Below are positions 52,648 to 63,715 of a DNA stretch of 64,000 bases, one piece after another. Source of the DNA: Oreohelix idahoensis (Eukaryota; Mollusca; Gastropoda; Stylommatophora; Oreohelicidae). The stretch is taken from positions 186,001 through 250,000 of the forward strand of contig JAMPIV010012176.1 in the NCBI GenBank assembly GCA_024509875.1, given 5' to 3'. The notes beneath the pieces were generated by a model, which saw only the letters and a program-made list of their open reading frames with translations, had not been told where the DNA came from and searched no databases. A program made the position numbers and the translations under genes. The stretch's first letter is position 1. Every line of letters begins with the position of its first letter.

Positions 52648-52926
52648 TCAGTTGCTTCTACTAATAGATAGTTCATGTAACTCCTTGATGGTTGAAATGA
52701 AGCACAGTGGGCCGCCTTCTTTGATATCTGTTACGCACAGAATTTTTCTAAGACTTTGTATAATTAACTTGCCTGAATTGTACACTGTAATTTTTTCTTG
52801 GTCGAAGGTAAATAACCCTTGTTTGACTGTGATTACATTTTCAATGGTGGTTACCTTCTCTTGTGTCCTGACTCGCCGGTCCATTTTTTCGATCGATGTC
52901 AGGCCATTCTCCTTATATGGTAGCAT
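52648..52926 (-). CDS. Unrecognised 92-codon ORF
   Basis: Starts MLPYKENGLTSIEKMDRRVR and includes ENVITVKQGLFTFDQEKITV, then NSGKLIIQSLRKILCVTDIK and a Ser/Arg end. Its composition (alternating hydrophobic and charged residues, few low-complexity runs) is more protein-like than other short frames here. I do not recognise it. A segment near its 3' end (GTTGAAATGAA...CCTTCTTTGATAT on plus) is repeated at 54174-54212 outside any frame, which argues that part of it is repeat DNA. Confidence 0.22.
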   Translation of the reverse strand: MLPYKENGLTSIEKMDRRVRTQEKVTTIENVITVKQGLFTFDQEKITVYNSGKLIIQSLRKILCVTDIKEGGPLCFISTIKELHELSISRSN

Positions 52927-54111
52927 CGATCAACTGTTTCTTGGAATGATTGAAACCAGAGTTAATGGTTTATTCCATGTTCATATAAGGCGTGATTTCT
53001 GAACATAGCTTTGTTGGAATGTTTTCTTCATCGTCTCGTTTTGAGTGTTACCCAGGCGTATGCGTTCTGCGCATGTCTGAACTTTAAGAGTTAGAATAGT
53101 CTTCCGCCTAGGGAGTTCGACAAGATGTTTTGAGCAGAAAGGACGCATCCTGCGTCTGTGATCTTTTGATAGGGAATTGGTAGTCCTCCTGTGAGTTAGT
53201 TTAGCTAACGAGGTCTTTCCCTATATGATTCGAAAACGCCTGGAGGCGTATGTGTTGTGGTGTGATTTCGAAGCAAGGTAATACCCTCCTTATGTTCAAA
53301 TTTGTAATCTATTTTGATGTTTGACATTGGTCGTTCTCTGCTCAGTTACCAGTTACAGGAAGGAGAGGTTCTTCTACTAGAGACTGCACCCTAGGTATCT
53401 TCATACCTGAGATTTAGATGTATACGGGTCATGCTAGGCCCAGAGAACAATTTCTATGTTCTAGGATCTTCGCTATGCCAGCGATTGCACCTATGTCGAG
53501 GGTTAGATTTAGGGATGCTTTAAAGGTCAGCTTGACCTGTACTCCTGAAATGGCATTCTCGTGCGGACAGTAATAGACTGATTTTTGTACATCTGATCTG
53601 CCAGCATCAGAGAGGAGTACTGATATTTATGAATATTTATGATATGAAGCTGAGGCTATCGTCAGCTAGGATTACCTATATCAACTTAGAGAATGTATGC
53701 AGATCCACGAAGAAACTTTATTAATGCTGAATACTATGAACTGTCATGTCCATGACTTTTTTGTGTGAAATGGATGTATTATTATCTGTCATTGTGGCGT
53801 CCGAAATAAATGATGGAAACGTCACCAGCAGTTATAACATTTCTATGACTTATACATGTCATAACTCCTGTATTGTGGAACTGTGAATCTACGTCACACC
53901 CACACACACAGCAACCTACTTCAAACCAGACAAGACATCATCACCACAACCTATATATATATTCCTGGTGTCTATAGGGGTGGTACTTACTTGGCTACAA
54001 ATTAATAACGACTTGGACTTATACCTGTAAATGTTCATAGTGGCCAGATTGTGGCTTATCATCTTTAGTGGTCAGTAGTAAGCCTAAAACTACCCTTATC
54101 AATATCATTCC
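52927..54111. other. Spacer without identified features
   Basis: Nothing supportable seen. Confidence 0.35.
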
Positions 54112-54430
54112 AGTAAGCAGCCAGCGTCGTAAGCATTAGGGATTAAGGTTAGGCTTAGGATACTTAAACCTGGTTGAAATGAATCTCAGTGGTCCGTCTT
54201 CTTTGATGTCATCCCAGTAAGTCGTCAACGTCGTTAGGGTTAGGTTTAGGATACCAAAACGTAAACACTACCCCTACTTAATGCGTCTCTGAATTATATT
54301 TTAAGACCCTATCGAACTTACGGCTATGTGTTCTTCATTTAAACCCCTAAACATAACTCTTAGCCCTGTTTACTGCGTCTCTGAAATATTTTTGTTAAGG
54401 CCCTATCGAACAGAGTGTCCGCTGTACTTC
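54112..54430. repeat. Two local tandem duplications
   Basis: 54112-54255 holds two diverged copies of a CCAGTAAGC/CGTCGT...GGTTAGG unit, and 54277-54415 holds two of a GCGTCTCTGAA...CCCTATCGAAC...CTTCATTTAAACCC unit of about 105 bp. Confidence 0.65.
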
Positions 54431-54609
54431 ATTTAAACCCTCTTTGCCTTAGTATTAATGACTAATATGTTTACCCTTGCCGAATCACGATTAGTCAGTT
54501 TTACATGTGCTGTAGAATAAGTCTTGTTTCCATCGCTAACTCTGGCCTTTTACAGTTGGAGGTAACCAGAGCATCTCATTTTTTGAGGCATTTTCCCAGC
54601 CCAAGAAAA

Positions 54610-56090
54610 AACAAACAAACAAAATGGAGAGACCGAACAGAATGTCAATACCAGGACTGGGACGAACATTAACTATCGCAGATGACATACTCAAGTACAA
54701 AACTGGCTCAGACAGACATGAAATGGTTCAAGGCATACACGAGACACTAGAGGCGGTTTCTAAATGTGTGTATGGGAAGCGGATCAGGGGGTCAATACCA
54801 ACAAGGCCTGTGTGATGTGGGGCTCTTTCAACAACTTCATAGTGAAAGCAGACCGTGCAGACATCACTTTCAGTAGGCAGAACATTGACAGGCAAGACAT
54901 AATAAGTATCTGGGAGTAACGTTTGATCGTGGGCTATCATTCAAGTATTATGTCAAACTGATCATAGGGAAGAGCAAGCGATGACTGGCAGCTTTAAAAA
55001 CTATGACTAGAACGCATTCAAAATGAAGGGATGCGAGTAGTTTTGGGATGTACGCGTGATACCCCCATTGTGACAATGAGATACGCGCTCGGATTGCTGT
55101 CTATTAGATATGCGACGGATCAGGCAAAAGCCAATATGCGGGTAACCACCGACAAAAGACACCCCCTACATGAGAATCTGGCTGACATGAAAGGAGCAAG
55201 AATCAAAAGGGGGATGTCAAGGATAGCACAGACAGAGGCTACGATTAGTTAGGTGACCAGTGTTGAAAATGTATCCAAAGGGGAAGAGTGGCGTAAGTCA
55301 GGGGAGACCTGGATAAACTACCACCAGGTCATCATTGGCCCTGACAGAGAGTACAGATCTTGGAGCAATGGAAAAGCAGAGTTGGAGATTGATCAGTTGA
55401 TAAGTGATCATCCTGGGGATGATAACGCCATTGCGTACACTGATGGGTCTGTAGTTCGTCGTGAGAAATCAGGATGGGGCTTCCCTGCGAGAATAAAAGG
55501 CAGGATCGACGCTGAACAGAGTTGAGCCTACATGACAACAACCTCCAGCATGAAAATGGAGGTAGAGGCAGTTACTGCAGCACTGATTTGGCTGTCTGAA
55601 ACTCCATCAACGGGGGCAGTTACATTGTCAGACTCTCAAGCCATCCTTCGGAAATTTCAGAATTGATGGCTGCGGTAGGAATTGAACATAGAAGCCTCAC
55701 GTCTTGAAGAACTGGTGTGGATCTACTGTCCTGGTCATACAGGGGCACGTGGCAATGAGAAAATTGGCAGACTGGCCACGAGAGCACCTATGGTGGGGAC
55801 ACAGGACATGGATAAGGATGAAATACTAAGGGCTATTAATGATCGCCTGCTGGATAATTACACTGCAATGGATGAATCAACAAGGCTGAAGCTGTTGGAA
55901 TTTGGCATCAAACGCAGGACTAGTAGAAATGGACACGAGAGCGGATGCATCCGTCGTTGGTACAACCAGTGTACTACAGGTACAATTAGCATTCATACTC
56001 TTCGACATTTTCTGAGGGAGACTGATCACTTATGGATTAGCCCGGAGTGCAGTGAAGTCGAATCTGATTAACAAAAACAATAACAGATGT
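54610..56090 (+). pseudogene. I/Jockey-type LINE ORF2: RT thumb and RNase H, degenerate
   Basis: Plus-strand pieces in order: 54624-54815 (no clear motif); about 54900-54970, KYLGVTFDRGLSF, the RT-distal YLGV block; 55031-55252, VLGCTRDTPIVTMRYALGL; 55253-55525, AIAYTDGSVV, the first RNase H Asp block; about 55560-55660, EVEAVTAALIWLSETP and TLSDSQA, the RNase H Glu and Asp blocks; and 55682-56071, ELVWIYCPGHTGARGNEKIG, the RNase H His/C-terminal block, then a TLRHFLRETDHLW tail. Stops and frameshifts separate all pieces. The RNase H after RT marks the I/Jockey lineage and distinguishes it from the RTE at 5.6 kb. Confidence 0.82.
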
Positions 56091-56099
56091 GTAGTGCTG

Positions 56100-58110
56100 A
56101 TCACGGATTGCCTTCCCTTAGCTCTGCAATAGGTGTCCACCAATGGCCAACACTCAAGAGTATCTAATATGGGTCTTCAAAGGTGTCTACCTTCGCACAA
56201 GATTACTTTTGGCAGAGTTGTAGATAGAAGGATAATGACGCTTTTATCTCAAGGTAGATTCATAAGATGTTTTCTGCATAGGGCAGAACACTATTAATTT
56301 ATATCTGATCCGTCGCCTTTTGTGAAGCATTAAGCAATGGTTTTAGCCCGTTCGACCCAGCTCCATGAATTGGGTTCCAGAGCAACTCTGGGAAGGTTAA
56401 TGCGGCGGCGTGATGCTTACTACATCACCCCTAGCGTGCCAATGATAAAGAAAATATGGGCATAACACCATATACCCAAAATGACTCAATGGACGTGTGA
56501 AGGGATCCTTTTAGCCCGTTAAAGCCCTCAGCTGGTGTAAATCCAGCGAAATTCGTTTTATAAGTATTTGCTCTAAAGATGTAGATACATGTCTAGATCT
56601 ATATATATATTAAAGAATATTGTTCATTCGTTTTCTTTCATACCGATAATAACTGAATCAACTACGATTGTTTTGTTTTTAAATAACATATAACATATTA
56701 CAAAATGAATTAGTCTTGACAGGTCAAGTTAGCGATGGAATGACGATGAATTTTAGATGTAAATAAAATTGTCTTCACTGAGACTTGGGTTCAGGATTTT
56801 ATAAAAACAATTGTCCTCTTGCTGTTTCCTTAATAAACTTAGCTGGTCTAAGTGAGTCCTGCAGCCGCGATTTCGACAATTATTCTGTGATGCGGGCTCT
56901 TCTCTACACAACTCGTTCAATGTAGGCGGTTAGTGTTGATTCCCTGCTGTTAACTCACAGCTAGTGGCGTAGGAACTTTAGACTTGCAGCTTCGTACCAT
57001 GTACAGTCTGATAGCTTCGTTCCAGGAATTTTGGACAGAATGAAAAGAACAAATGCCTAAGCAAAGTACATTTGTGGGTTGCAAATTAACAGACGCATTG
57101 TCTCGCTGTCCAGCTACCAATGTTAGCCTCTCTGAATAATTATTCTCCTTGAGTATACACAGTATAACTCTTTGATTATGTCCTCAATATGATTAGAAAT
57201 TACCGTTATTCTTCTGGTTATTGAACTGGCATAATTTGTGCTTGGACATCGTGACTGCAATGATTAGCCCAATTTACAATTAACAAGGTACATATATGTC
57301 TCAAAATAATATTATTCATTTTAGGCACATGTGACGTAATCATCATTCATCACTGCTCCATTCGAAGTCTGGGGTTGCGGCTGCTTTCGAGTTTTAGCAA
57401 AAACCAAACACCAGAGCTTGTTCTAAGGGTTTATGAATATACTATTTTCATATGTTGAGGTTGCCAGCCTCATATATAACCACTTAACAAGGACAACATG
57501 TCAAATTCACATTGTAAAATAAATGTTTACACTTACCCAAAAGTAACTTTTGGGAACACAAAACCTGGCACAGTTAAAATAGAAACAGCAAGGTGATGCT
57601 TTCGAATGACTTGGTCTGGGAAATTTTAATTTTTCTCTTATGACGGGTGATTTGATTCTTTAGGTCCCCAGTCTTTGTATTTAAAAATGCGTGTTTACTT
57701 TTAAGTTTTAAAGTTGCCCAAATACTCTGTCCTGGTCCTTTAAGTTTCCAGTTTGGTATTTACAACTGCGGGTTTCAAAGTTGCCCAAATACTTTGATCT
57801 GTCACTCATAATTTTAATTTTGGAAACCTTTGTCCGACCGTTCTCTCTGGCTCTGGTGAATTGCTAGCTTGACGTGGCGATGCAGTCTGATTTGTGACTC
57901 CGATTTTGCTAGATTATATTTCCATTTCTCAGTTCAAATCCCAGATTGCACTTCCGACAAATTTGCCCATGAAAGTCTGTTCCATCTCTCACATTAAGCC
58001 AATGGTAAACTCTTTAGAACTAAATTGTCGGGGTGTTAAATCATTATATTCCCTGCGTGTTTTGAAATATCAAATTTTAAAATTCCAACGCGTGGCCACT
58101 TTCTAATTAG
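56100..58110. repeat. Family-X repeat, long copy 1
   Basis: Starts near GATCACGGATTGCCTTCCCT and matches 61373-62655 in the same orientation: TTAGCTCTGCA, TTGGCAGAGTTGTAGATAGA, AGCGAAATTC, a TATATATATTAAAGA segment, then AAAAGTAACTTTTGGGAACA (57540) and CCACTTTCTAAT at the right edge. No coding frame is conserved. The consensus start TGTCACGGATT is LTR-like but no CA end or TSD was found. About 780 bp between 56760 and 57540 align poorly with the other copy. Confidence 0.65.
56353..56508. mobile_element. 156-bp insertion flanked by 12-bp direct repeats
   Basis: Copy 1 of family X contains 156 bp absent from copy 2 (61631-61650) and from the copy at 17990. The insertion is bounded by TTTTAGCCCGTT at 56341-56352 and 56509-56520, and the empty sites carry that sequence once. 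It holds a GTGATG...CATCAC hairpin (about 56413-56431) and has no poly-A. A small retroposon is likely; its parent is unidentified. Confidence 0.65.
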
Positions 58111-58480
58111 AAAGTAATACTTCCGATTGCATCGTTCTGCAAACTCACAAACAAATCTGTAAACATTTCCTGTTTAGATGCTTTCCCACTATATTGTATC
58201 CAAAGACACATTATCGGTAATATTTATATAACAATGGGCCAGCGGAAACGATTATGTCTTATCACCTGTGTTTGGGTAAATCCCTCAGACGGATTTCTCA
58301 GATAGACAATATGGCTTTCTTTTCATCGATCGTGCTCTACCATCTTGTGTCAATAAAGATCGACTTTATCAAAGGTGACTAGACGACTTAGGTGATAAAT
58401 TATTCGCGGACTTGCCTAATTAGGTTACGACGATTCACATTGCGAAACGTACACAAGTCTGAGAGCGGCTAGAGCAGAAT
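58111..58480. other. Spacer without identified features
   Basis: Nothing supportable seen. Confidence 0.35.
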
Positions 58481-58599
58481 GTAGGTGCATAAAATATGTC
58501 AAAGAATAGGAGGATCGGTTAAGAAAATGAAGAAAAGAAGTAATACTACCGGAGAGGATGAACGTTATAAAAGTGCACAAATGATTCTTCACAATCTTC

Positions 58600-58990
58600 A
58601 CGGAACTACAGATGAGCTGAGCTCACTGGGACAGATTTGTAATGTTGATAGAACTACAGGTGGGGTGAGCTTACTGGGACAGATTTGTAATGTTGACATA
58701 ACTACAGTTGAGCTGAGCTTACTGGGACAGATTTATATTGTTGACGGAACTACAGATGAGCTGAGCTTACTGGGACAGATTTGTAATGTTGATAGAACTA
58801 CAGGTGGGGTGAGATAACTGCGACATATTTGTAATGTTGATAGAACTACAGGTGAATGCCGTGGACAGATAAGTAATGTTGACAGAACTACAGATGGGCT
58901 GAGATAACTGATACAGATCTGTAATGTTGACAGAGCTTCAGGCGATCTAACTGGAATAGATTAGTAATACTCACAGAACTACGGATGGTC
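58600..58990. repeat. ~47-bp minisatellite
   Basis: The unit is GGAACTACAGATGAGCTGAG plus CTTACTGGGACAGATTTGTA and ATGTTGA, about eight copies, degrading toward 58990. Related in inverse orientation to 16273-16980. A 110-codon frame across it is a repeat artefact. Confidence 0.9.
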
Positions 58991-59753
58991 TGACTGGAGG
59001 AGAATTGCAACTATTTCAGATATGTTTCGTTAAATTATAATAATTATTATTATTTAGAAAAATAAAGCAGACCGTCCACCAACAACGAACTGAAACCGTA
59101 GAACAAGAGAGACAGTTTATCACTGACATATGAAATAAATCAACACAGTCAAACAATAAACAATCCAATAGAAGAATTACTTATTGCTATTTTAGACACC
59201 ATTCATCAAATCGGCATTGATGACGTCATAAATCAGCTGGAGTTACGGAAGACCACACTATCGGTAGACCCAAAAGGAAACGAAAAACACACATGGATCT
59301 TCATTTCAGCTAGTAGTACTTATAACGACACGTCGGTACACTAGCAATAATAGATATAGAGGTAAAATCATTACACTTAGAAAATAGAAATAAATAAGTA
59401 TATTGATGGAATAAGCAGCAACACTTGAATAAACTTATGACGTGACGGCCAAACATCCAGCTAGCAGTTCTTCACAGAAATAAACCTTTACATGGTTAAT
59501 AAAAGTGCCCTGCCGCCCTCTAAGTCTACTATTTACTGGACATAGTATTAAGGTCCTTGTCTTGTTGGACTGGCCTATACTGCATGATAGGGAAACAACA
59601 GACGTGATTGCGTCATTAATAGGCTAAACTGCCCATGGTGCACTTCCGGTGTCGTGTATTGCGGTTCGCACTATTGACCTGTCATCGAAACATCATTTTT
59701 TGGTGATGCGTAGATGGCAGGGAGGATAGTGTGATTCGCTTGCATGGCTAGGC

Positions 59754-59774
59754 CCCCCCCCCCCCCCCCCCCCC
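59754..59774. repeat. Poly-C tract
   Basis: A run of about 21 C, at the right edge of the segment of copy B that copy A lacks. Confidence 0.9.
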
Positions 59775-60250
59775 ACACGGCTAAATTTAAAATAACAGTC
59801 CAGCGGTCAATATGTTATAAAAATGTACACAATATACCCCGACTTATAACAGAGAGATCACACCTCTTGTCAGGTTTTGACGTCATGTCCAATCTCGGAA
59901 ATAAGTGAAAAAAAAAAAAAACTTAATCATGTGATACTTTAAGTAGCAGAGAAAATGTAGTTAGGGGATACCATCCAATTTACTTCCAAAGGGGAACAAT
60001 TCAACTATTAATAAAATTTCAAACTAAATAACAGATTATCATTTTTTATTTACTTTTTATCAATACAGTACACATATTTATGTAAAGCAAAAATGAGTCT
60101 CTTATTTTTATTAGTACATTTGTTAAGTTGTTAAAAAAACTTGTGTTTACCATGTTTAGAATAAAAATACTTTAAATAATAGGAGTTTGATGCGCAAGTT
60201 AAAGAAGTCAACACTTATATCTTCTGCCACTTTTTATGATAATCACTCCC

Positions 60251-60469
60251 TATTCTACTTTTTTGCAGTCGCAGATGTGCACATCGAAATGTTTCATCGG
60301 CGCCAAATAGCGCACTTCGACAATCCTTTAAATACATTTTCTTACTTGGTCGGTTTTCTCCTATCTCGGGGACCGGAGTGGCTAAGAGGAATGGCATCCG
60401 CATCTAGTTCTAAAGACACCTGCGTTGGTTTCCAGTACAGGGAATATTCTTGATGGAATTTTTTCAGAA
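60251..60469. other. Spacer without identified features
   Basis: Nothing supportable seen. Confidence 0.35.
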
Positions 60470-60750
60470 CCTTACTTACGTAGTCGTTTCCCTTTTACCG
60501 TGAGGTGTAGAGGTATAGAAGAGAGAGAGAGAGAGCGCCAGACTATCCTATCGGCTGTCTTCCTCCTGACCTGGTTCCATTCTAGTCCTCGTTCCTTCAA
60601 AGATTGTCTGATGTTGTCCTCCCAGCGGACTCTGGGTCGTCCTGGGGGGTCTGTTTCTCTGGCTCTTTGTTTCCCATGCTTGTCGTGGTAGCCGATCTTG
60701 TCCCATTCTGCAGACATGGCCATACCATCTTAGTTGGCACTGTTCTACTT
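60470..60750 (-). pseudogene. LINE-B 3' tail unit
   Basis: The minus strand reads MAMSAEWDKIGYHDKHGKQR, then GRPRVRWEDNIRQSLKERGL and a Trp-Arg segment (IVWRSLSLSS). This is the C-terminal motif block of a LINE ORF2, followed by the CTACACCTCACGG-type 3' UTR and an AGAGAG run. Its 5' edge is at about the same codon as the copies at 10.6 and 13.8 kb. Confidence 0.65.
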
Positions 60751-61172
60751 GGGTCTACAGGGAGTGGGATTTTAGGCTTTGATTTTCATAACCACTTTGT
60801 ACTAATAATGTTTTACTCCCCTCTGATTCCCCGAGTAGTGAGATCGGATGACTAGCCTTATTGGATCAGGGCGAAAAAATAGTAGGTCCTGTGTGCAATT
60901 TTTGCACGTTAAAAATTACTCGGCAGAAGGAAATCGTAAAGAGTAAGCCATACGGCCTCTGCCGTGCCAGAGTTTACACAATTAAGAAAACCTACCCGAT
61001 ACAAAAAATATTTATAGAATGTGTGATTCCTGTATACACACATTGGGATGCTCGCCGATGCTTTAGATTTCGTGCACTGTGCCGAGATTTTCCTTGTGAG
61101 CTAAAGGAGGAGATCGGACCACTGATGGAGTTTTCCGTGTGCAATGTAGATAGTCCTTAAAACAAAACAAAT
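60751..61172. other. Spacer with an unrecognised 99-codon frame
   Basis: A plus frame at 60861-61160 (MDQGEKIVGPVCNFCTLKIT...) has Cys and basic residues but no motif I recognise. It lies between two LINE-B tails and may be element remnant. Confidence 0.25.
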
Positions 61173-61372
61173 AAACCTCTTCTACCTTGGTGTGTAGAGG
61201 TTAGCCAGAGGGAGCGCTATGTTATCCAGTAAGATGTATATCTTTTGGCCTAGTGTCAGTCCAGTCCTCGGTCCATCAGGGATTGTCTAATGTTGTTCTC
61301 CTTGCGAATTCTTGGTCGTCCTGGAGATCTTCATCCCTGGCTTTTGGTTTCCCATATGTGTCGTGGTAGCCT
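61173..61372 (-). pseudogene. LINE-B 3' tail unit, abutting family X
   Basis: TTCTACCTTGGTGTGTAGAG (61180) and CAGGGATTGTCTAATGTTGT (61278) match the other LINE-B tails. The copy ends exactly where family X begins (GTGACGGATTGCC). Confidence 0.6.
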
Positions 61373-62655
61373 GTGACGGATTGCCTCCCCTTAGCTCTGC
61401 AGTAGTGGTCCAACAGTTGCCAAAACTCAAAAGTATCTAAAATAAGTCGTCAAAGTTGTCTACCTTCACACACGATTACTCTTGGCAGTGTTGTAGATAG
61501 AAGAGTAATGTCGCGTCTATCCCAAGGGAGTATTTATAAGATATTTGCGAAGTCAAGAACAATGCTGTATTGGCAGGGCAATTGTTAACTTATATCGGTT
61601 CGCCGCCTTTTATGAAGAATTAAGCAAAGGTTTTAGCCCGTTCAAGCCCCCCAGCTGGTGTAAATCTAGCGAAATTCTTTTCTAAGAATTAGCTCTATAT
61701 ATGTAAATATATGTCTAAGTGTAAATATATATTAAAGAGTCTTGCACATACGTTTGCTTTCATACATATAATAACCGAATCAATTATGATAGTTGTGTTT
61801 TAAAATAACATGTAACAAACTTAATAATCAATTAGTTTTCACAGGTTGAAATGGTGGTTAATTTTTGATGAAAGTGTTATCTTCATAGAGAATGGATAGA
61901 GGAATGTTAATGTTCTTTGCTGCTGCTTTCTGTTAAGCACTTAGCTTAGCATCGATGACTACTGCATCCGTGCTTTCGACAGTTCTTCAGTAATGATGAC
62001 ACTTCACAGTCTGATAGCTTTGGTCTACGGACAGTCTAATAGCTTCGTTCTACGAACCGTCTGATAGCTTCGTTCCACTAACCAAAAGCAACTTTTGGGA
62101 ACACAATTTCATGGCACAGTTTAGAATGGACACAAGCAACTTAGGTTAGGTGCTTTCGAATCACTTGGTCTGGAAATGTTGTATTCCTCTTATGACTGGT
62201 GATCTGATTCCTTAGATCTCCAGTCTGGATATTTATAAATGCGGGTCTACTTTTTTACGTTTTTAAGTTGGCCACATACTTCGATGCTGGTCCTCTAAGA
62301 TTCCTGTCTTTGTATTTATAAATGCGGGTTTACTTTTTTCTGATCTCTCACTTATAATTATGGAATCCTTTGTCTGCTCCATCTCGTTTTGGCTCTGGTG
62401 AATTGCTAGCATAACAGGGCGATGCAGTCTGATCTGTGACTCCGATTTTGCTACATTATATTTCCAATTCTCAGTTCAAAATTCCAGATTGTAATTCCGA
62501 CGAATTTGTCAATGAGAACCATTGTGTATTCCGGCTCTAACTTTACACCAGTCCAATCTCTTTTGCACTAAATTGATAGGGGTGTTTAAATCATAATACC
62601 CCCGCGTGTTTTAAAATATTACATTTAAAAATTCCATCGCGAGACCTCTTTCTAA
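61373..62655. repeat. Family-X repeat, long copy 2
   Basis: Direct-orientation homologue of 56100-58110 without the 156-bp insertion. It ends at a CTCTTTCTAATAATG segment directly beside the gag remnant of gypsy family 2. Its relation to that element (terminal untranslated part or independent repeat) is unresolved. Confidence 0.65.
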
Positions 62656-62669
62656 TAATGCTTGTTAGT

Positions 62670-63485
62670 CTGGTTGTGAGTGAGCTGGTCGTTTTGGCGC
62701 CTGATCCGGAAACTTCTTCCTGGCTCCTTGAGATTCTATTAGAGCAATTTGGAATCGCTCTGCCAGAGTAAGAATAGTTTATAACCGGTCAGCGCCGTTT
62801 TCAGTGAGAAATCTACGCATTTCCACCGACATATACTCCCTTAGTTTCTCTATCACAATCAGCTCTTTCAACCGGCCATAGTCCTAGGTGAAGTTTCTCA
62901 GTGTACACAACTTCACTAGGTAGTCTTCAATACGGGCTGCGAACTTGAGAAGGTCTCTCCGGCCTCATTCTTAGAACCTCGAAATTTTTTTCGGTAAGCT
63001 TCTGAATGAAGTTCGTATCTCACCAAGAGAGCTTTTTTCAGTGCCTGATAGTCATCTTGCTCTTCGGCTGGAAGTTTTTTAAAAACCTCGTAAGCTGCTC
63101 CTCTTAGGCCCTGGGAAAGTTTCAAGTTCCATCTGATGGGTCTGTCCCTGGACTGTCAGTGTCTTCATTTTAAGTGCATGCTCCCTGTCTCTCTCTCTCG
63201 CTCCAATGCTTATGCTGCGGCTTTCCGCTCTACGGCTTCGGCTGCGGTTTTCCGCTCCGGTGCTTCTGCTGCGGCTTTCCGTTGCGCTGCTTCTGCTGCG
63301 GCTTTCTCTTTCCGCTCCGCTGCTTCTGCATTAGCCTCCTCCATTGCACGTTTCTGTATATCCTTCTCTCTTGGATAAAGTTTATCAGTCTTCTCGCTTA
63401 CAAATTTCATCAGCTCTTCCCAGCTTTACCCGAATTCACGCACTGCCTCCATTAAACTAGCTCTAATTTTTGCGGCGTCTGCCAT
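62670..63485 (-). pseudogene. Gag of gypsy family 2, frameshifted
   Basis: Starts MADAAKIRASLMEAVREFG (Met at 63485), then an Ala/Glu/Lys/Arg coiled coil of short repeats (63410-63210), then KLSQGLRGAAYEVFKKLPAE and YRKKFRGSKNEAGE, and in shifted frames VIEKLREYMSVEMRRF and LAERFQ. This is the same Gag layout as at 33104-34429, but diverged. At least three stops/frameshifts break it. It ends at the family-X boundary, so pol is absent. Confidence 0.75.
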
Positions 63486-63694
63486 TATATGCAGTACGGG
63501 TTTGTGAAGGACAAATTTGGCTGTGACCTCGGAAAAAATTATTTAACTCACAGAAGTTATTATCTCTTTGAAATCAGCTAGGTTTAAAATAGTAAACAAG
63601 CTCAAATAGGTATTAAAATAATTCACTCACTGAGCGCCAACTGTATGGCAGGGAAGAAAATGTGATTTATCTCTCTTCTAAATCTGAGTTCACT

Positions 63695-63713
63695 TAACCC
63701 GGACGAGTACCAT
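63695..63713 (-). promoter_or_regulatory. Primer binding site of gypsy family 2
   Basis: The minus strand reads TGGTACTCGTCCGGGTTAA, beside the LTR edge at 63716. It shares CTCGTCCGGG with the tRNA-Pro-type site at 34609 but differs at the 5' end, so another tRNA or a mutated site is possible. Confidence 0.6.
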
Positions 63714-63715
63714 TT

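Larger units (their letters stand above)
58481..60250 (-). mobile_element. ~1.8-kb repeat with internal minisatellite, copy B
   Basis: Inverted relative to 15060-17000 and colinear with it: minisatellite at 58600-58990, TTCATTTCAGCTAGTAGTAC at 59302, the ATATACCCCGACTTATAAC and CACCTCTTGTCAGG segments near 59830-59880, and AGGAGTTTGATGCGC at 60181. It contains about 250 bp not present in copy A (about 59512-59770), ending in a 21-base C-run. Confidence 0.6.

Noticed and set aside
60861..61160. 99-codon ORF with Cys residues as a zinc-finger gene
   Set aside because: No regular zinc-binding spacing; lies between element fragments.
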